This document shows positions 1 through 8,237 of a DNA stretch of 62,672 nt, one piece after another (within the stretch, counting starts at the first letter, position 1; every line of letters begins with the position of its first letter). Made by a program: the position numbers and the translations under genes. Origin of the DNA: Syntrophaceae bacterium (GTDB taxonomy: Bacteria > Desulfobacterota > Syntrophia > Syntrophales > Smithellaceae); the NCBI GenBank assembly GCA_003142535.1, contig PLMQ01000017.1, positions 41,903 to 104,574 on the forward strand, in the 5' to 3' direction. Under the pieces are notes generated by a model. That model was not told where the DNA came from. It was given only the letters and a program-made list of their open reading frames with translations, and did not search any database.

Positions 1-308
1 AGGCGGGCATGAAGTTCAAGGTTTTCATGGCCGGTAAGAACCGTATCCAGCGTGGGGTCCTGAAAAACGATACCAACCTGGCGCCGGACTTCGGCCGGAT
101 TTTTTACAATATCAAAACCCGCCAACGTGGCGCTGCCTGAAGTCGGGCGGATGATCGTGCAGAGCATCCCGATTGTGGTGGTTTTGCCAGCGCCGTTGGG
201 GCCCAAAAGCCCGAATATCTCGCCTTTCTCGATATTCAGATTGATGCCCCGCACAGCTTGAATTTTGCCGAAAGTTTTAGTGAGACATTTAATTTCGATG
301 ATTGACAT
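1..308 (-). CDS. ABC-2 type exporter ATP-binding subunit, C-terminus cut by window edge
   Basis: The visible N-terminal 102 residues form the start of an ABC ATPase: Walker A GPNGAGKTT at residues 36-44 and a Q-loop VFQDPT near residue 85. The DrrA/CcmA-like spacing suggests the ATPase of an ABC-2 type exporter; the substrate cannot be told. The start ATG at 308 lies two bases after the TAA of a short upstream ORF (311-460), which is itself a diverged copy of this gene's first 20 codons fused to a dispersed repeat. The MaoC-like gene at 473-1435 lies upstream on the same strand, so the two were probably one operon before the repeat arrived. Confidence 0.9.
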   Translation of the reverse strand, partial: MSIIEIKCLTKTFGKIQAVRGINLNIEKGEIFGLLGPNGAGKTTTIGMLCTIIRPTSGSATLAGFDIVKNPAEVRRQVGIVFQDPTLDTVLTGHENLELHAR

Positions 309-310
309 AA

Positions 311-460
311 TTAATTTATACCATCTTGCCCCGCTGATGCGGGATAGTTCGACTTACAAACTTTAGCGCACTTCGCTTCTAAAGTTTGAGTCTCACTACC
401 TCGCACAGCCTGAATTTTGCCGTAAGTATTGGTCAGGGTTTTGATTTCAATAATTGCCAT
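311..460 (-). pseudogene. Duplicated 5' end of the ABC ATPase gene fused to repeat A (49-codon leader ORF)
   Basis: The ATG at 460 opens 20 codons reading MAIIEIKTLTNTYGKIQAVR, nearly the same as the real ABC start (MSIIEIKCLTKTFGKIQAVR) but with many synonymous changes. It then runs in frame through a family A repeat and stops at TAA 311-313, two bases before the real ATG. It is 13 bases downstream of the MaoC-like gene's stop, the place where the original ABC gene would be expected to start. It may act as a translationally coupled leader. It is probably a remnant, not a functional protein. Confidence 0.75.
317..405 (-). repeat. Family A palindromic repeat, copy 1
   Basis: Read on the minus strand it starts GTAGTGAGACTCAAACTTT, has the facing arm AAAGTTTGTAAGTCGAAC, then ATCCCGCATCAGCGG and ends GGTATAA. 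This is the family A layout (stem arm, loop with GCGAAG, facing arm, CCCGC stem). It lies between the duplicated and the real start of the ABC ATPase gene and is open in the leader frame. Confidence 0.75.
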
Positions 461-472
461 AATCGATTTTTA

Positions 473-1435
473 TCACTTGTTTGCTTCGTTGACCATACCC
501 TGTTTAGAAAAAGTTTTCAACGTGCCACAGATGCACGGCAGCGGATTATTGCCACATAAAATGTCAAAACGTTTGGAATCATTAGCTTGCTGTGAAATGT
601 TTCCAAAGTTTGCTTTGGAGTTGATATCCGTAATTGCTGCGCTTTTTAAAATAACAGTGTTGCCATAATAAACAGGGGCTTTAAGGGAAATATCAAGAGA
701 AATAGCATGATCGCTGTCGGGCTGGAGAAGGTGAGTAAGCGCGCTGCCGATAACCAGCAGGGGTTGGGCGAAATCTCGTTTGAAGCCCAACAGGCGGGCG
801 TATGCCTTCCAGTAATGAATTGGATTGCCGTCGCCACATACCTTGGAGAAACTATGGCCGATGCCTACGGGCAGGAACCATCGGGCTGTCTCATCTGCAT
901 CAGGAACAGGAATATCTTCGCAGTGCGGCGGTTGATAATTTTCATCCGGCGTGCCGAATTTTCCGCGGTAATAGAATGTCTGGATATTTTCCCATACGGC
1001 AAATCCGCCACTTTTTACAATGGAGGCTATATCCATCTCTAAGCCTTTTTCCCGAATGCGATGCCCGGCAATTGAACAGTAAATATCAAGAGTCTCATCG
1101 ATACCAATTGCTCTATGCTGCTGCGCCTGCATTCTGCTATTCAATACGACGAACAGTGATAACGGGGATGCCTTATGTGCTAGTATCCGCTGCAGCAGCG
1201 GATATATAAGAGCAAACGGATAAATTACCGGGAGCTTATCGCTGTTTCTAATCCCGCAGATTCTGTTGAATTCGTCAAGCTTTTTTCTGTCAATGGTAAC
1301 TGCAATTTGACGTGCCGTAATCTGAGGGAAGGGCTTTGCGGCAGCAAATTTACTGCTTCTTTCTAGCAATGCAAAAAAAGCGGTAGCCATGATAGATGGT
1401 TGTTTCTTAAAAATTAAGTCGATGGATTTTCCCAT
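473..1435 (-). CDS. MaoC-like (hot-dog fold) dehydratase family protein
   Basis: A 320-residue protein. The central segment HSFSKVCGDGNPIHYWKAYA followed by LLGFKRDFAQPLLVIGSAL matches the catalytic hot-dog signature of MaoC/(R)-hydratases (Asp and His in GDxNPIH), so it probably hydrates or dehydrates an acyl-thioester. The N-terminal half (residues 20-160) looks like a second, degenerate hot-dog unit, as in two-domain MaoC proteins. The open frame extends to 1561, but the residues before MGKSIDL look non-coding and AT-rich, so 1435 is preferred; 1390 is an alternative. It probably shared an operon with the ABC ATPase at 1-308. The substrate is unknown. Confidence 0.7.
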   Translation of the reverse strand: MGKSIDLIFKKQPSIMATAFFALLERSSKFAAAKPFPQITARQIAVTIDRKKLDEFNRICGIRNSDKLPVIYPFALIYPLLQRILAHKASPLSLFVVLNSRMQAQQHRAIGIDETLDIYCSIAGHRIREKGLEMDIASIVKSGGFAVWENIQTFYYRGKFGTPDENYQPPHCEDIPVPDADETARWFLPVGIGHSFSKVCGDGNPIHYWKAYARLLGFKRDFAQPLLVIGSALTHLLQPDSDHAISLDISLKAPVYYGNTVILKSAAITDINSKANFGNISQQANDSKRFDILCGNNPLPCICGTLKTFSKQGMVNEANK

Positions 1436-1615
1436 TGAGTTTGTTCTTATCTTTTTTTCCCGTATTTTTAAATTAAATATAGGTAAAATATAAGTGGAGT
1501 CAAGAAAAATAGCTGCAAAAGTTGTTTGTTTCTTTGTTGAAAAAATAGTATCTTTAAACATATTGGGCTTGTGCTGGCGGCTGACTTAAGTTGTTGGGCA
1601 TTTGAACACGACAAT

Positions 1616-1800
1616 GTATGATACCAATTTGCAGTCAAAAGTATACCGCGACGGCGAGGAAGAGGGCGACTTGAGTCGTATAGTTAAATACGTCGAGGAG
1701 CCGATGACCCCAGCACGTGTGATCTCGTGTCACCTTAAGGTGGTTAGGTTATGCGCGGGGCAGGCGCTGCCAACAAAGGTTGACGAATGAATGCGAATTG
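1616..1800 (+). repeat. Family B repeat with X module
   Basis: Starts ATGATACCAATTTGCAGTC and ends GCGAATTGGTAT, so the outer ends are inverted (ACCAATT/AATTGGT). The inside holds GGCGAGGAAGAG, a GTCGAGGA segment, an X module (GTGTCACCTTAAGGTGGTTA) and AACAAAGGTTGACGAA. A second copy lies at 3232-3382. The right end abuts the Shine-Dalgarno sequence of the selenoprotein gene at 1816. A 62-codon open frame here is repeat read-through. Confidence 0.8.
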
Positions 1801-1815
1801 GTATGAGGTGACTTT

Positions 1816-2292
1816 ATGGGACTTATTAAGCTGTTTCAGGTTGCTCCGGATTTCAAGTTGGACGACTTTAATGGGCAACAAGTAAATCTAGCGGATTATC
1901 GAAACCGCAAATCGGTAATACTGGTATTTAACCGGGGTTTTTTTTGACCCTTTTGCCGCAGGCACATGGCGCAGTTGCGTCAAAACTATCAAACGCTTGT
2001 TGAACAAAATGTTATTGTAATAGTTGTCGGCCCCGAAAATACGGAAGCATTTAAAAATTATTGGCAAAAGGAATCGCTGCCCTTTATTGGTTTACCGGAT
2101 CCTGCGCACACTGTCTTAAAAACATACGGTCAACAAGTAAATATATTTAAGCTGGGAAGAATGCCGGCGCAAGTAATAATTGACCCGCAAGGCATGGTGC
2201 GCTATGTCCATTATGGCCACTCGATGGCTGATATCCCTTCCACTCAGGAACTGTTAGCATGCTTAGCTGAAATCACGGGTAGTACCCCCTAA
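1816..2292 (+). CDS. Selenoprotein, peroxiredoxin-like AhpC/TSA family with Sec-Pro-Phe-Cys active site
   Basis: A 158-residue thioredoxin-fold protein if the in-frame TGA at 1945-1947 is read as selenocysteine. ATG 1816 has GAGGTG five bases upstream. The frame reads APDFKLDDFNGQQVNLADY, then VFNRGFF-U-PFCRRHMAQL, then VVGPENTEAF and GRMPAQVIIDPQGMVRYVHYG. In cysteine homologues the motif is RGxxCPxC, so U44 takes the place of the first redox Cys and C47 is kept. A stem-loop fitting a bacterial SECIS follows the TGA. There is no frameshift: both sides are in one frame. Expected role: thiol-dependent reduction of peroxides or disulfides in the cytoplasm. An ordinary gene caller would annotate only 1966-2292. 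Confidence 0.85.
1945..1985 (+). promoter_or_regulatory. Sec UGA codon and candidate bSECIS hairpin of the peroxiredoxin-like gene
   Basis: After TGA 1945-1947, TTTTG (1951-1955) pairs with CAAAA (1981-1985) and CGCA (1957-1960) with TGCG (1976-1979) across one mismatch. The apical loop 1961-1975 contains GG pairs. A shorter alternative hairpin, TGCC/GGCG with AGG in the loop, also exists. Pairing was done by eye. Confidence 0.6.
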
Positions 2293-2303
2293 GCAAACTT
2301 AGT

Positions 2304-2389
2304 TGGTACTATACCCTCCGCTTTGCGGGATTGTTTAACTAGTCAATGCCGCTACGCTGCACTTGGGGAATTGGAGTTTCACGAATAAA
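2304..2389 (-). repeat. Family A repeat, copy 2
   Basis: Plus strand: ACTATACCCTCCGCTTTGC at the left and GGAATTGGAGTTTCACGAA at the right, the canonical outer ends of family A, with a divergent central loop. It lies between the selenoprotein gene and the MBL gene. No other feature is seen in 2293-2460. Confidence 0.7.
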
Positions 2390-2484
2390 TAAGCAGAAAA
2401 TTGGTGAAGGCGTATAGTAACCAGCATAAACGGAAATCAGCTTTTTCAATGGAAAGAATTAAACACAATATGTAGGAGGAAAAC

Positions 2485-3222
2485 GTGAAAAAAATACTAA
2501 TACATTTGGGAATAGCCGTGGGCTCTCTAGCGCTGGGAGCTGCTCTTTTTTACATGCTGCAGATTTATCCCGAATTTAAAAAAATGTCGGCCCTGCCGAC
2601 GCAAAAGCTGACTGACAGTATCTATGCCATTAATGACTCGTTCGTAAACATGTATCTGATCAAGGGAAAAACGAAGTACATCGCTATAGACGCAGGAAGT
2701 AATGTAATGACGATTGAGAAGGAAATGAAGAAACTCGCCATCGACAAAAAAGATGTCGTTGCCGTATTCCTGACTCATGCCGACAATGATCATACCGCAG
2801 CAACGAAATATTTCACCGACGCGACCATCTACCTCTCCCACGCAGAGGAGCAGATGATAAACGGTACAACACGACGATTGTTTGTCTTTCGTAATAAATT
2901 GAACCGGGAATATACCGCCATTGAAGACGGCCAGAAGTTGACCATCGACGGCATTTCCATCAAATCCATTCTGACTCCCGGACATACCCCCGGGTCAACA
3001 TGTTATCTGGTTGATGGGAAATATCTTTTTACCGGCGATACTATGAGCCTCCAAAACGGCCGGGCGGAATTGTTCAACAATTATTTCAACATGGATTCCG
3101 CAACGCAAAAAATATCCCTGCAGAAGCTGGCACTCCTGACTGGAGTAAAGTTTATCTACACTGCGCATTATGGCTATTCTGATGATTTTGCCAAGGCATT
3201 CGAGAACTGGAAAAAGAAGTAA
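2485..3222 (+). CDS. Membrane-anchored metallo-beta-lactamase-fold hydrolase
   Basis: A 245-residue protein with GTG start and a strong AGGAGG seven bases upstream. Residues 5-27 form one hydrophobic segment (signal anchor), so the enzyme probably faces the periplasm. The MBL zinc motif appears as THADNDHTAA (HxxxxDH) near residue 97, with LTPGHTPGSTCYLVDG, LFTGD and a C-terminal YTAHYG supplying further His/Asp ligands. The family includes thioesterases, glyoxalase II and persulfide dioxygenases; the substrate cannot be assigned. Confidence 0.85.
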   Translation: MKKILIHLGIAVGSLALGAALFYMLQIYPEFKKMSALPTQKLTDSIYAINDSFVNMYLIKGKTKYIAIDAGSNVMTIEKEMKKLAIDKKDVVAVFLTHADNDHTAATKYFTDATIYLSHAEEQMINGTTRRLFVFRNKLNREYTAIEDGQKLTIDGISIKSILTPGHTPGSTCYLVDGKYLFTGDTMSLQNGRAELFNNYFNMDSATQKISLQKLALLTGVKFIYTAHYGYSDDFAKAFENWKKK

Positions 3223-3231
3223 AATTCCGAT

Positions 3232-3382
3232 TTCATACCAATTTGCAGTCAAAAGTATACCGCGACGGCTAGGAAGAGGAGACCTAGGCACTTGTGACCT
3301 CTCGTCACCTTCAGGTGGTCAGGTTATACGCCGGGCAGGCTTCGCCAACAAAGGTAGGCGAATTAATGCGAATTGGTATCAA
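3232..3382 (+). repeat. Family B repeat with X module, second copy
   Basis: Begins ATACCAATTTGCAGTCAAA as at 1618, contains TATACCGCGACGGC, an X module (CTCGTCACCTTCAGGTGGTC), AACAAAGGTAGGCGAA and ends GCGAATTGGTAT. It is shorter inside than copy 1, lacking the GTCGAGGA segment. It overlaps the extreme 3' end of mtfA. Confidence 0.8.
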
Positions 3383-4176
3383 ACAGTGCAGGTATTTCGG
3401 CCTATGCGCTTTGCAGGGTCCTGCCGATAGTATTCTTTCAACACACGATAAAGGTCGGGGGAGTGTTTAATCATTATACGTGGCTGGTCGAAAAACTGCT
3501 CGGTGGCAACGGCGAAGAATTCAGCTTCGCTTACCGCGCCATAGGCATTGAGGAATGATTTCCTGCCATGTTCGACTTCATGTCGGAGGCGCGGATATTC
3601 ACGAGAACATGTCTGTACCCAGTCACGGTATTCAGCCCGATCGCGCAGCGGGGGAGTGCCGTCCGCGGCGCCGTCGAGCATGTCTAGTTTATGGGCAAAT
3701 TCATGATAGACAACGTTGTGACCTAACTCAGGATGGCGGCCGCCATGCAGAGCTGCATCCCAAACTAAAATGAGCGGCCCTTGCTGAAAAGCTTGCCCGA
3801 TAATAGGGTGAGCATTTTCTATTGGCTCGAGAACATTTTCAAAATAGCCTGGTTTGCGCGGGGGCGGGACAACGGTGGAAGGATAAATAATTATAGATTC
3901 GACATTTTTATAGTAGTTGTGGGGGAGCCCGAGAAGAAGGAGGCACGCCTGAGCGGAGATAGTGACACGTATCTCGTCGTTAAGTTCCAACCCACCGCAG
4001 CCCTCCCAATCTTTTTCGGCAATGAAAACCTGGATAAGAGCGCGCAGATGAGCGCGTTCGGCATCTTCCAGCATACAGTAATGGGCAACGTTATTTTGTA
4101 AGATTTCTTCCCAGGCGGAAGGAAATGGAGCTGCCGTGAGCTTTTCCCGACGGCGATTAGTGAACCATTGAAACAT
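3379..4176 (-). CDS. mtfA: MtfA-family zinc-dependent peptidase
   Basis: A 265-residue protein of the MtfA (DUF980/peptidase M90) family. VVYHEFAHKLDMLDG carries HExxH, and a downstream Glu in EFFAVATEQFFDQP fits the third ligand. N-terminal segments PFPSAWEEILQNNV and HYCMLEDAER are typical of the family. In E. coli MtfA binds the Mlc repressor and has aminopeptidase activity; the role here is inferred only from family. The gene appears intact. Pieces of it occur elsewhere: 3856-4019 matches 7643-7813 and 13552-13715, and 4018-4185 matches 25765-25930. The C-terminus runs into a family B repeat, so the last few residues may be repeat-derived. Confidence 0.9.
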   Translation of the reverse strand: MFQWFTNRRREKLTAAPFPSAWEEILQNNVAHYCMLEDAERAHLRALIQVFIAEKDWEGCGGLELNDEIRVTISAQACLLLLGLPHNYYKNVESIIIYPSTVVPPPRKPGYFENVLEPIENAHPIIGQAFQQGPLILVWDAALHGGRHPELGHNVVYHEFAHKLDMLDGAADGTPPLRDRAEYRDWVQTCSREYPRLRHEVEHGRKSFLNAYGAVSEAEFFAVATEQFFDQPRIMIKHSPDLYRVLKEYYRQDPAKRIGRNTCTV

Positions 4177-4211
4177 GGGAATTCCTTTTTAACCAAATGA
4201 TTGTCAATTGA

Positions 4212-4518
4212 AATGTAGCATAAAAAGACAAAATAGAAAAATAAGGATTTCGAAAAAAGCTTTTGAATGCTCCGGCGCATAACCTAATAACCTAAAGGTA
4301 AAGGTCACGCGAGGTCACACGTGCTGGGTACACGGGGGCGATTCGGCTATGCCTTACACTTGCCCATGTGTTACGACGCAACAATCACCAAAACAAGAAA
4401 AATTTTTAGGAAAAAAAATTGAAATAAAGAAAATTACGGGTATATTTAAGCACATGTTTTTTAAAATGCATCATCTCTTAAAAAATATTTTAAATAGGGC
4501 GCTGTTCCTAATAAACCC
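4212..4518 (+). repeat. Family C repeat, full-length copy 1 (with X module)
   Basis: About 300 bp nearly identical to 7937-8236. It starts AATGTAGCATAAAAAGACAA just upstream of mtfA, contains an X module (GCGCATAACCTAATAACC), then an AT-rich tract, GTATATTTAAGCACATG and AAAATGCATCATCTC, and ends AGGGCGCTGTTCCTAATAA. Its 3' end abuts the C-terminus of the convergent glycosyltransferase gene. An ORF spanning it is repeat-encoded. Confidence 0.85.
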
Positions 4519-4556
4519 TAATAAACATGACATGAAGCTGATCGTTGCAAATCGCA

Positions 4557-5522
4557 CTATTCTTCAAGGAGATACTTCAAAGTCCTGGACAGCAGGCAAT
4601 CATTCTCCAGAACTTCCTTTTCCGATAAATCCTTGTACCATTGTGGTGTCCATGAATTGTGAAGGCCAATAATCATCTGGTTCTTCAAAAAAACATCCTG
4701 TATGTGCCTGTCATTTTTAAACCAGAAATTCTCATATTTACCCTCCGGGGTCATTCTTCTTGTATTGAAAAAATTTGCTTCCGGAATAAATCCATATTCC
4801 AAGCGATCAAGCATAGTTACATGATTTTGAAACATGGCATGAAACAGGACATCTCTCTTTTTGTTTCTGAGCGAATTACACAATTTATATATAATTGTTT
4901 TTAAGCCTGACGGATTAAGTGTCATATCCTTGATTCCAGCTTGTATTGCCAGAATCCCTTTATCCAAGACATGTTTCTGCAATTTACCCGTATATCCGGC
5001 ATTGTAAATCACTTCGTCCATCACATCGGCCAGAACACTGTTGCCCAAAAAATCCCAGTTCAGTTCTTGTTCAACTTTCTTTCTGCCCGTCAAGTCGCGC
5101 ATTTTGCGCTGTATACCCTTTAACCAAAGCTCAAGAATATAAGCTCGAGGCCTGGCTGCAATAAAGGCCAAATGCGTATTGAACATAATCATTTCCGTTT
5201 CTTTTAACCTGCTTACAATAGGAGAAATGTCTTTTAACACAATCGTATCGGCATCCATGAAAATACCCCCATGCTCTCTGAGTACGCCGACCATGATGGC
5301 ATCCTTCTGCACCTGCAATATGAGATTGACTCGTTTAAGTGCCTCAATATCGAAGGTATTCGCCGGAAGATAATTTGCGAGATTCGAATAATCCAGAAAG
5401 ATAATATCGTATTTAGGAAGATACCGTTCCCACGTTTTTTTACATAACTTCAGGTATGGTGTCATGACCCCTTGCGGCTCCCAAAAGGAGAATATGGTTT
5501 TATATTCGTGTAGATGGGACAT
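4557..5522 (-). CDS. Glycosyltransferase, GT32 / capsular polysaccharide synthesis type
   Basis: A 321-residue GT-A glycosyltransferase. The N-terminus KTIFSFWEPQGVMTPYLKLC and the DxD block HGGIFMDADTIVLKDI (about residue 85-100) are typical of Gly_transf_sug/Caps_synth proteins, which move a sugar from a nucleotide donor to a glycan acceptor. A C-terminal LHNSWTPQWYKDLS fits the family's closing His. No signal peptide, so cytoplasmic. It is the first of several glycan-related genes up to 13.4 kb. Donor and acceptor are unknown. The flanks are AT-rich and repeat-laden, consistent with acquired DNA. Confidence 0.85.
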   Translation of the reverse strand: MSHLHEYKTIFSFWEPQGVMTPYLKLCKKTWERYLPKYDIIFLDYSNLANYLPANTFDIEALKRVNLILQVQKDAIMVGVLREHGGIFMDADTIVLKDISPIVSRLKETEMIMFNTHLAFIAARPRAYILELWLKGIQRKMRDLTGRKKVEQELNWDFLGNSVLADVMDEVIYNAGYTGKLQKHVLDKGILAIQAGIKDMTLNPSGLKTIIYKLCNSLRNKKRDVLFHAMFQNHVTMLDRLEYGFIPEANFFNTRRMTPEGKYENFWFKNDRHIQDVFLKNQMIIGLHNSWTPQWYKDLSEKEVLENDCLLSRTLKYLLEE

Positions 5523-5583
5523 CTTTTGCCTTTTTTAGCTTACGTAAATATAATGTTGCTTCCATTTAGGAACCCGATTTTAG

Positions 5584-5757
5584 TCAGGGCAATGTGAGAT
5601 AACCGACCTGTTCTTGGGTAAATTTTAGCGGCGCATTCAAAACAATTGTAAGATAATAACGCTCAATTTTGTAATAGTCAATCAACCTGTGCAACATTGT
5701 TTGTAGTTCATCAAAGCTTTGGAGGAACAAATCAGTAAAAGAGAGGCTGTTGTCCAT
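5584..5757 (-). CDS. Small ORF, 57 residues, unknown
   Basis: An ATG at 5757 opens a 57-codon frame starting MDNSLSFTDLFLQSFDELQ and ending GYLTLP before TGA. It has an amphipathic helical look and sits upstream of the GT32 gene on the same strand. No clear Shine-Dalgarno. It could be a genuine small protein, the decayed end of a larger gene, or chance. The rest of 5523-6179 is AT-rich with no supported gene. Confidence 0.25.
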   Translation of the reverse strand: MDNSLSFTDLFLQSFDELQTMLHRLIDYYKIERYYLTIVLNAPLKFTQEQVGYLTLP

Positions 5758-6179
5758 TTGTTTGTAATCCGTATATCTTCCATAAACAATTATAATTTAA
5801 AAGGAATATGCTACAAAATAAATCCCGCATCAAGTATATTTTTAATAACATTAATATGTTATCATTGAATAACCACAAATTAGCTGTCGAAAGAACAGCG
5901 GAAATATTTGAAAACCAGGGGTAGTTATGCAAAGCAATTCTCACTACAGATTACAGAAACATGTGATTAATGCATAACAAGACGATTCACTGGAAGCAAT
6001 TCTTCTTCTTTGATTCGTTGCCGTTGGTAAACTTTGTCGGTATTTACTCCGCATCTAGCGAAGAATGACATGGTTTTATCTTACATCAAGATTTTGGCAA
6101 GCTATACGGGCATGAAATCAAAATACTGCGTGTTATGCCGATCAATCTAATTACTGTTCGGCTTTAAAGGAGCAATTCA

Positions 6180-7154
6180 ATGAAAAGCTATCTTAATTAT
6201 TTACTCCCATTTATAATAACACTAATAGCCGTAATATTTTATGGAATTGAAATCCATAAACATAAAATATTCCCGTATAGATACATCAGGAAGGTGTATC
6301 TATATTTAAATCTAGGTACTCGAGGCCCTTGGTCGATTGGCATATATGAAGGTGCCACGCCATTCAACTTAGCTGATCCAGAAAAGATTTTCAATCCAGT
6401 TCTTACCGCAAAAGATGTTGATGATATAGACGCAAAATTCATTGCAGACCCATTTATGCTACTCAAGAATGGAAAATATTTTATGTTTTTTGAAGTGATG
6501 AATCGTGAAACAGGTCAAGGTGATATTGGCTATGCAGAAAGCGCAGATGGAAGAAAATGGAAATATAGAAAAATTATTATTCATGAGGAGTTTCATTTGT
6601 CATACCCATATGTTTTCGAGTGGAACAACAGCTATTACTTAATCCCAGAAAGCACTAAAGATTTATCAGTGAGGTTATATAAAGCAATATCGTTCCCTGA
6701 AAAGTGGGAATATGTCGGGAATCTACTGTCTGGAGTTCGCTATGCGGACCCTTCAATATTTCGCTATAAAGATAAGTGGTGGATGTTTGTGTGTACAGAA
6801 AACTACGATCTTAATCTTTATTATTCTGAACATTTATTAACAGGGTGGAAGCCTCACCCAATGAGCCCAATAATAAAGCAAAATAAGAATATTTCAAGAC
6901 CAGGAGGACGAGTTTTCGTTTATAATGATCAACTTTATAGATTAACACAAGACGATAGTCCCAGTTATGGAATTCAAGTTTTTGCTTTTGAAATAACGAA
7001 GCTGTCTGAAAAATCATATGAGGAAAAAATGGCATCGGAGACACCAATAGTAACAAAAACAGGTAGTGGATGGAATGCCGCAGGTATGCACAACGTAGAC
7101 CCGCATAAAGTAGGGAGTAATTGGATAGCGGTAGTAGACGGACGAAATAAATAA
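6180..7154 (+). CDS. Beta-propeller protein resembling GINT1 N-terminal / GH43-like fold
   Basis: A 324-residue protein with AAGGAG eleven bases upstream of ATG. Residues 8-24 are hydrophobic (signal anchor). The body has repeating blades: FIADPFMLLKNGKYFMFFE, GDIGYAESADGRKWKY, HLSYPYVFEWNNSYYLIPES and RYADPSIFRYKDKWWMFVC. This resembles the five-bladed propeller next to glycosyltransferase or formyltransferase domains in the GINT1_N family, and GH43/32/62-like glycosidases. It probably binds or trims a surface glycan. It is strongly AT-rich compared with the housekeeping genes in the window, suggesting transfer. Confidence 0.7.
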   Translation: MKSYLNYLLPFIITLIAVIFYGIEIHKHKIFPYRYIRKVYLYLNLGTRGPWSIGIYEGATPFNLADPEKIFNPVLTAKDVDDIDAKFIADPFMLLKNGKYFMFFEVMNRETGQGDIGYAESADGRKWKYRKIIIHEEFHLSYPYVFEWNNSYYLIPESTKDLSVRLYKAISFPEKWEYVGNLLSGVRYADPSIFRYKDKWWMFVCTENYDLNLYYSEHLLTGWKPHPMSPIIKQNKNISRPGGRVFVYNDQLYRLTQDDSPSYGIQVFAFEITKLSEKSYEEKMASETPIVTKTGSGWNAAGMHNVDPHKVGSNWIAVVDGRNK

Positions 7155-7166
7155 GCCTAACTAACA

Positions 7167-7439
7167 ATGTGTTCCAATGAAGAATTATTCTTCCGATTTG
7201 ATGGGCATGAAGTCAGAGCATTGTTTACTGCTGAGGCTGTAAGGTCACAATCCTATAACTATAAGAGGTTGATAACACATGATGGTGAGAATTCTATAAT
7301 GACCGCCATAGAATCAATTTACAAAATGAAAGCAGCTGTTGTTGAACTTCAGAGGTTTGCATCAAAAAATGCAGTCGTTTCTAGAAAGGCACAAATAAAA
7401 TATGACCTGCCTAAATACTTGTACCACATGTTAAGTTAA
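7167..7439 (+). CDS. Hypothetical protein, 90 residues
   Basis: An open frame 12 bases after the propeller gene, MCSNEELFFRFDGHEV to PKYLYHMLS. It is AT-rich like its neighbour and has no signal peptide, membrane segment or recognised motif. It might be a truncated end of a larger glycan-locus protein. No strong Shine-Dalgarno. Confidence 0.35.
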   Translation: MCSNEELFFRFDGHEVRALFTAEAVRSQSYNYKRLITHDGENSIMTAIESIYKMKAAVVELQRFASKNAVVSRKAQIKYDLPKYLYHMLS

Positions 7440-7587
7440 GAGATCAGCCATTTTTTTCTCAATTCAGGTATGCCTCTAGTGCTGGAGGACGGTAATTCTA
7501 TGAGCTGTGCAGCCTGAATGTGTTGTATTCCAGGCCTGCCTTTAATTATTACGATTAAAAGTTCTGCATATTAATCGGAAGGATAAT

Positions 7588-7850
7588 TCCGGGGACAGTA
7601 TACTTAATTAATCACTAAGAAGAACTGCTCATACAAGGCAAAGCGCGGGGTGGGACAACTGTGGAAGGATAAATAATTATAGATTCGACATTTCTATAGT
7701 AGTTGTGGGGAAGGCCGAGAAGAAGGAGACACGCCTGAGCGGAGATAGTAACGCGTATCTCGTCGTTAAGTTCCAGCCCACCGCACACCGCAGTCTTCCC
7801 AATCTTTTTCGGCGATAAAATACACAAACTATGTCATTCCCGCTCGTGCC
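7588..7850 (+). repeat. Family D repeat: mobile-looking unit carrying about 165 bp of mtfA, copy 1
   Basis: Left flank GGGGACAGTATACTTAATTA, resembling sequences often seen beside Y1/RAYT transposases, then ACTGCTCATACAAGGC. Positions 7643-7813 match mtfA 3856-4019 with few differences, and the right flank is GATAAAATACACAAAC then TCATTCCCGCTCGT. The same left and right flanks surround the same mtfA segment at 13500-13750, so this is a dispersed unit, not a local duplication. No gene is seen in 7440-7936. Confidence 0.8.
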
Positions 7851-7936
7851 CTTTCCTTTAGGGTGTGCAGGCGGGAATCCAAGAATATCTTGCATTAAAG
7901 GTTCTATTGTATGACTAAATAATTATTATTGATCGT

Positions 7937-8236
7937 AATGTAGCATAAAAAGACAAAATAGAAAAATAAGTATTTAGAAAAAAGCTTTTGAATGCTCCGA
8001 CGCATAACCTAATAACCTAAAGGTCACGCGAGGTCACACGTGCTGAGTACACGGGGACGATTCGGCCATGCCTTACACTTGCCCATGTGTTACGACGCAA
8101 CAATCACCAAAACAAGAAAAATTTTTAGGAAAAAAATTGAAATAAAGAAAATTACGAGTATATTTAAGCACATGATTTTTAAAATGCATCATCTCTTAAA
8201 AAATATTTTAAATAGGACGCTGTCCCTAATAAAACC
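7937..8236 (+). repeat. Family C repeat, full-length copy 2 (with X module)
   Basis: Near-identical to 4212-4518: AATGTAGCATAAAAAGACAA, X module CGCATAACCTAATAACC, GTATATTTAAGCACATG, AAAATGCATCATCTC and the end GGACGCTGTCCCTAATAAA. Its 3' end lies two bases before the preferred start of the radical SAM gene, so an upstream in-frame ATG at 8040 is repeat-encoded. Confidence 0.85.
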
Positions 8237-8237
8237 A

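Noticed and set aside
1602-1790. 62-codon open frame
   Set aside because: Lies wholly in a family B/X repeat; the same sequence at 3232-3382 is not open in the same way.
1938-1950. Frameshift in the T-run of the peroxiredoxin-like gene
   Set aside because: Both halves are in the same frame with a single TGA at the active-site Cys position, so selenocysteine is the simpler reading.
8040-8237. 66-codon N-terminal extension of the radical SAM protein
   Set aside because: It is the family C repeat, also present at 4320-4518 where no radical SAM gene follows.
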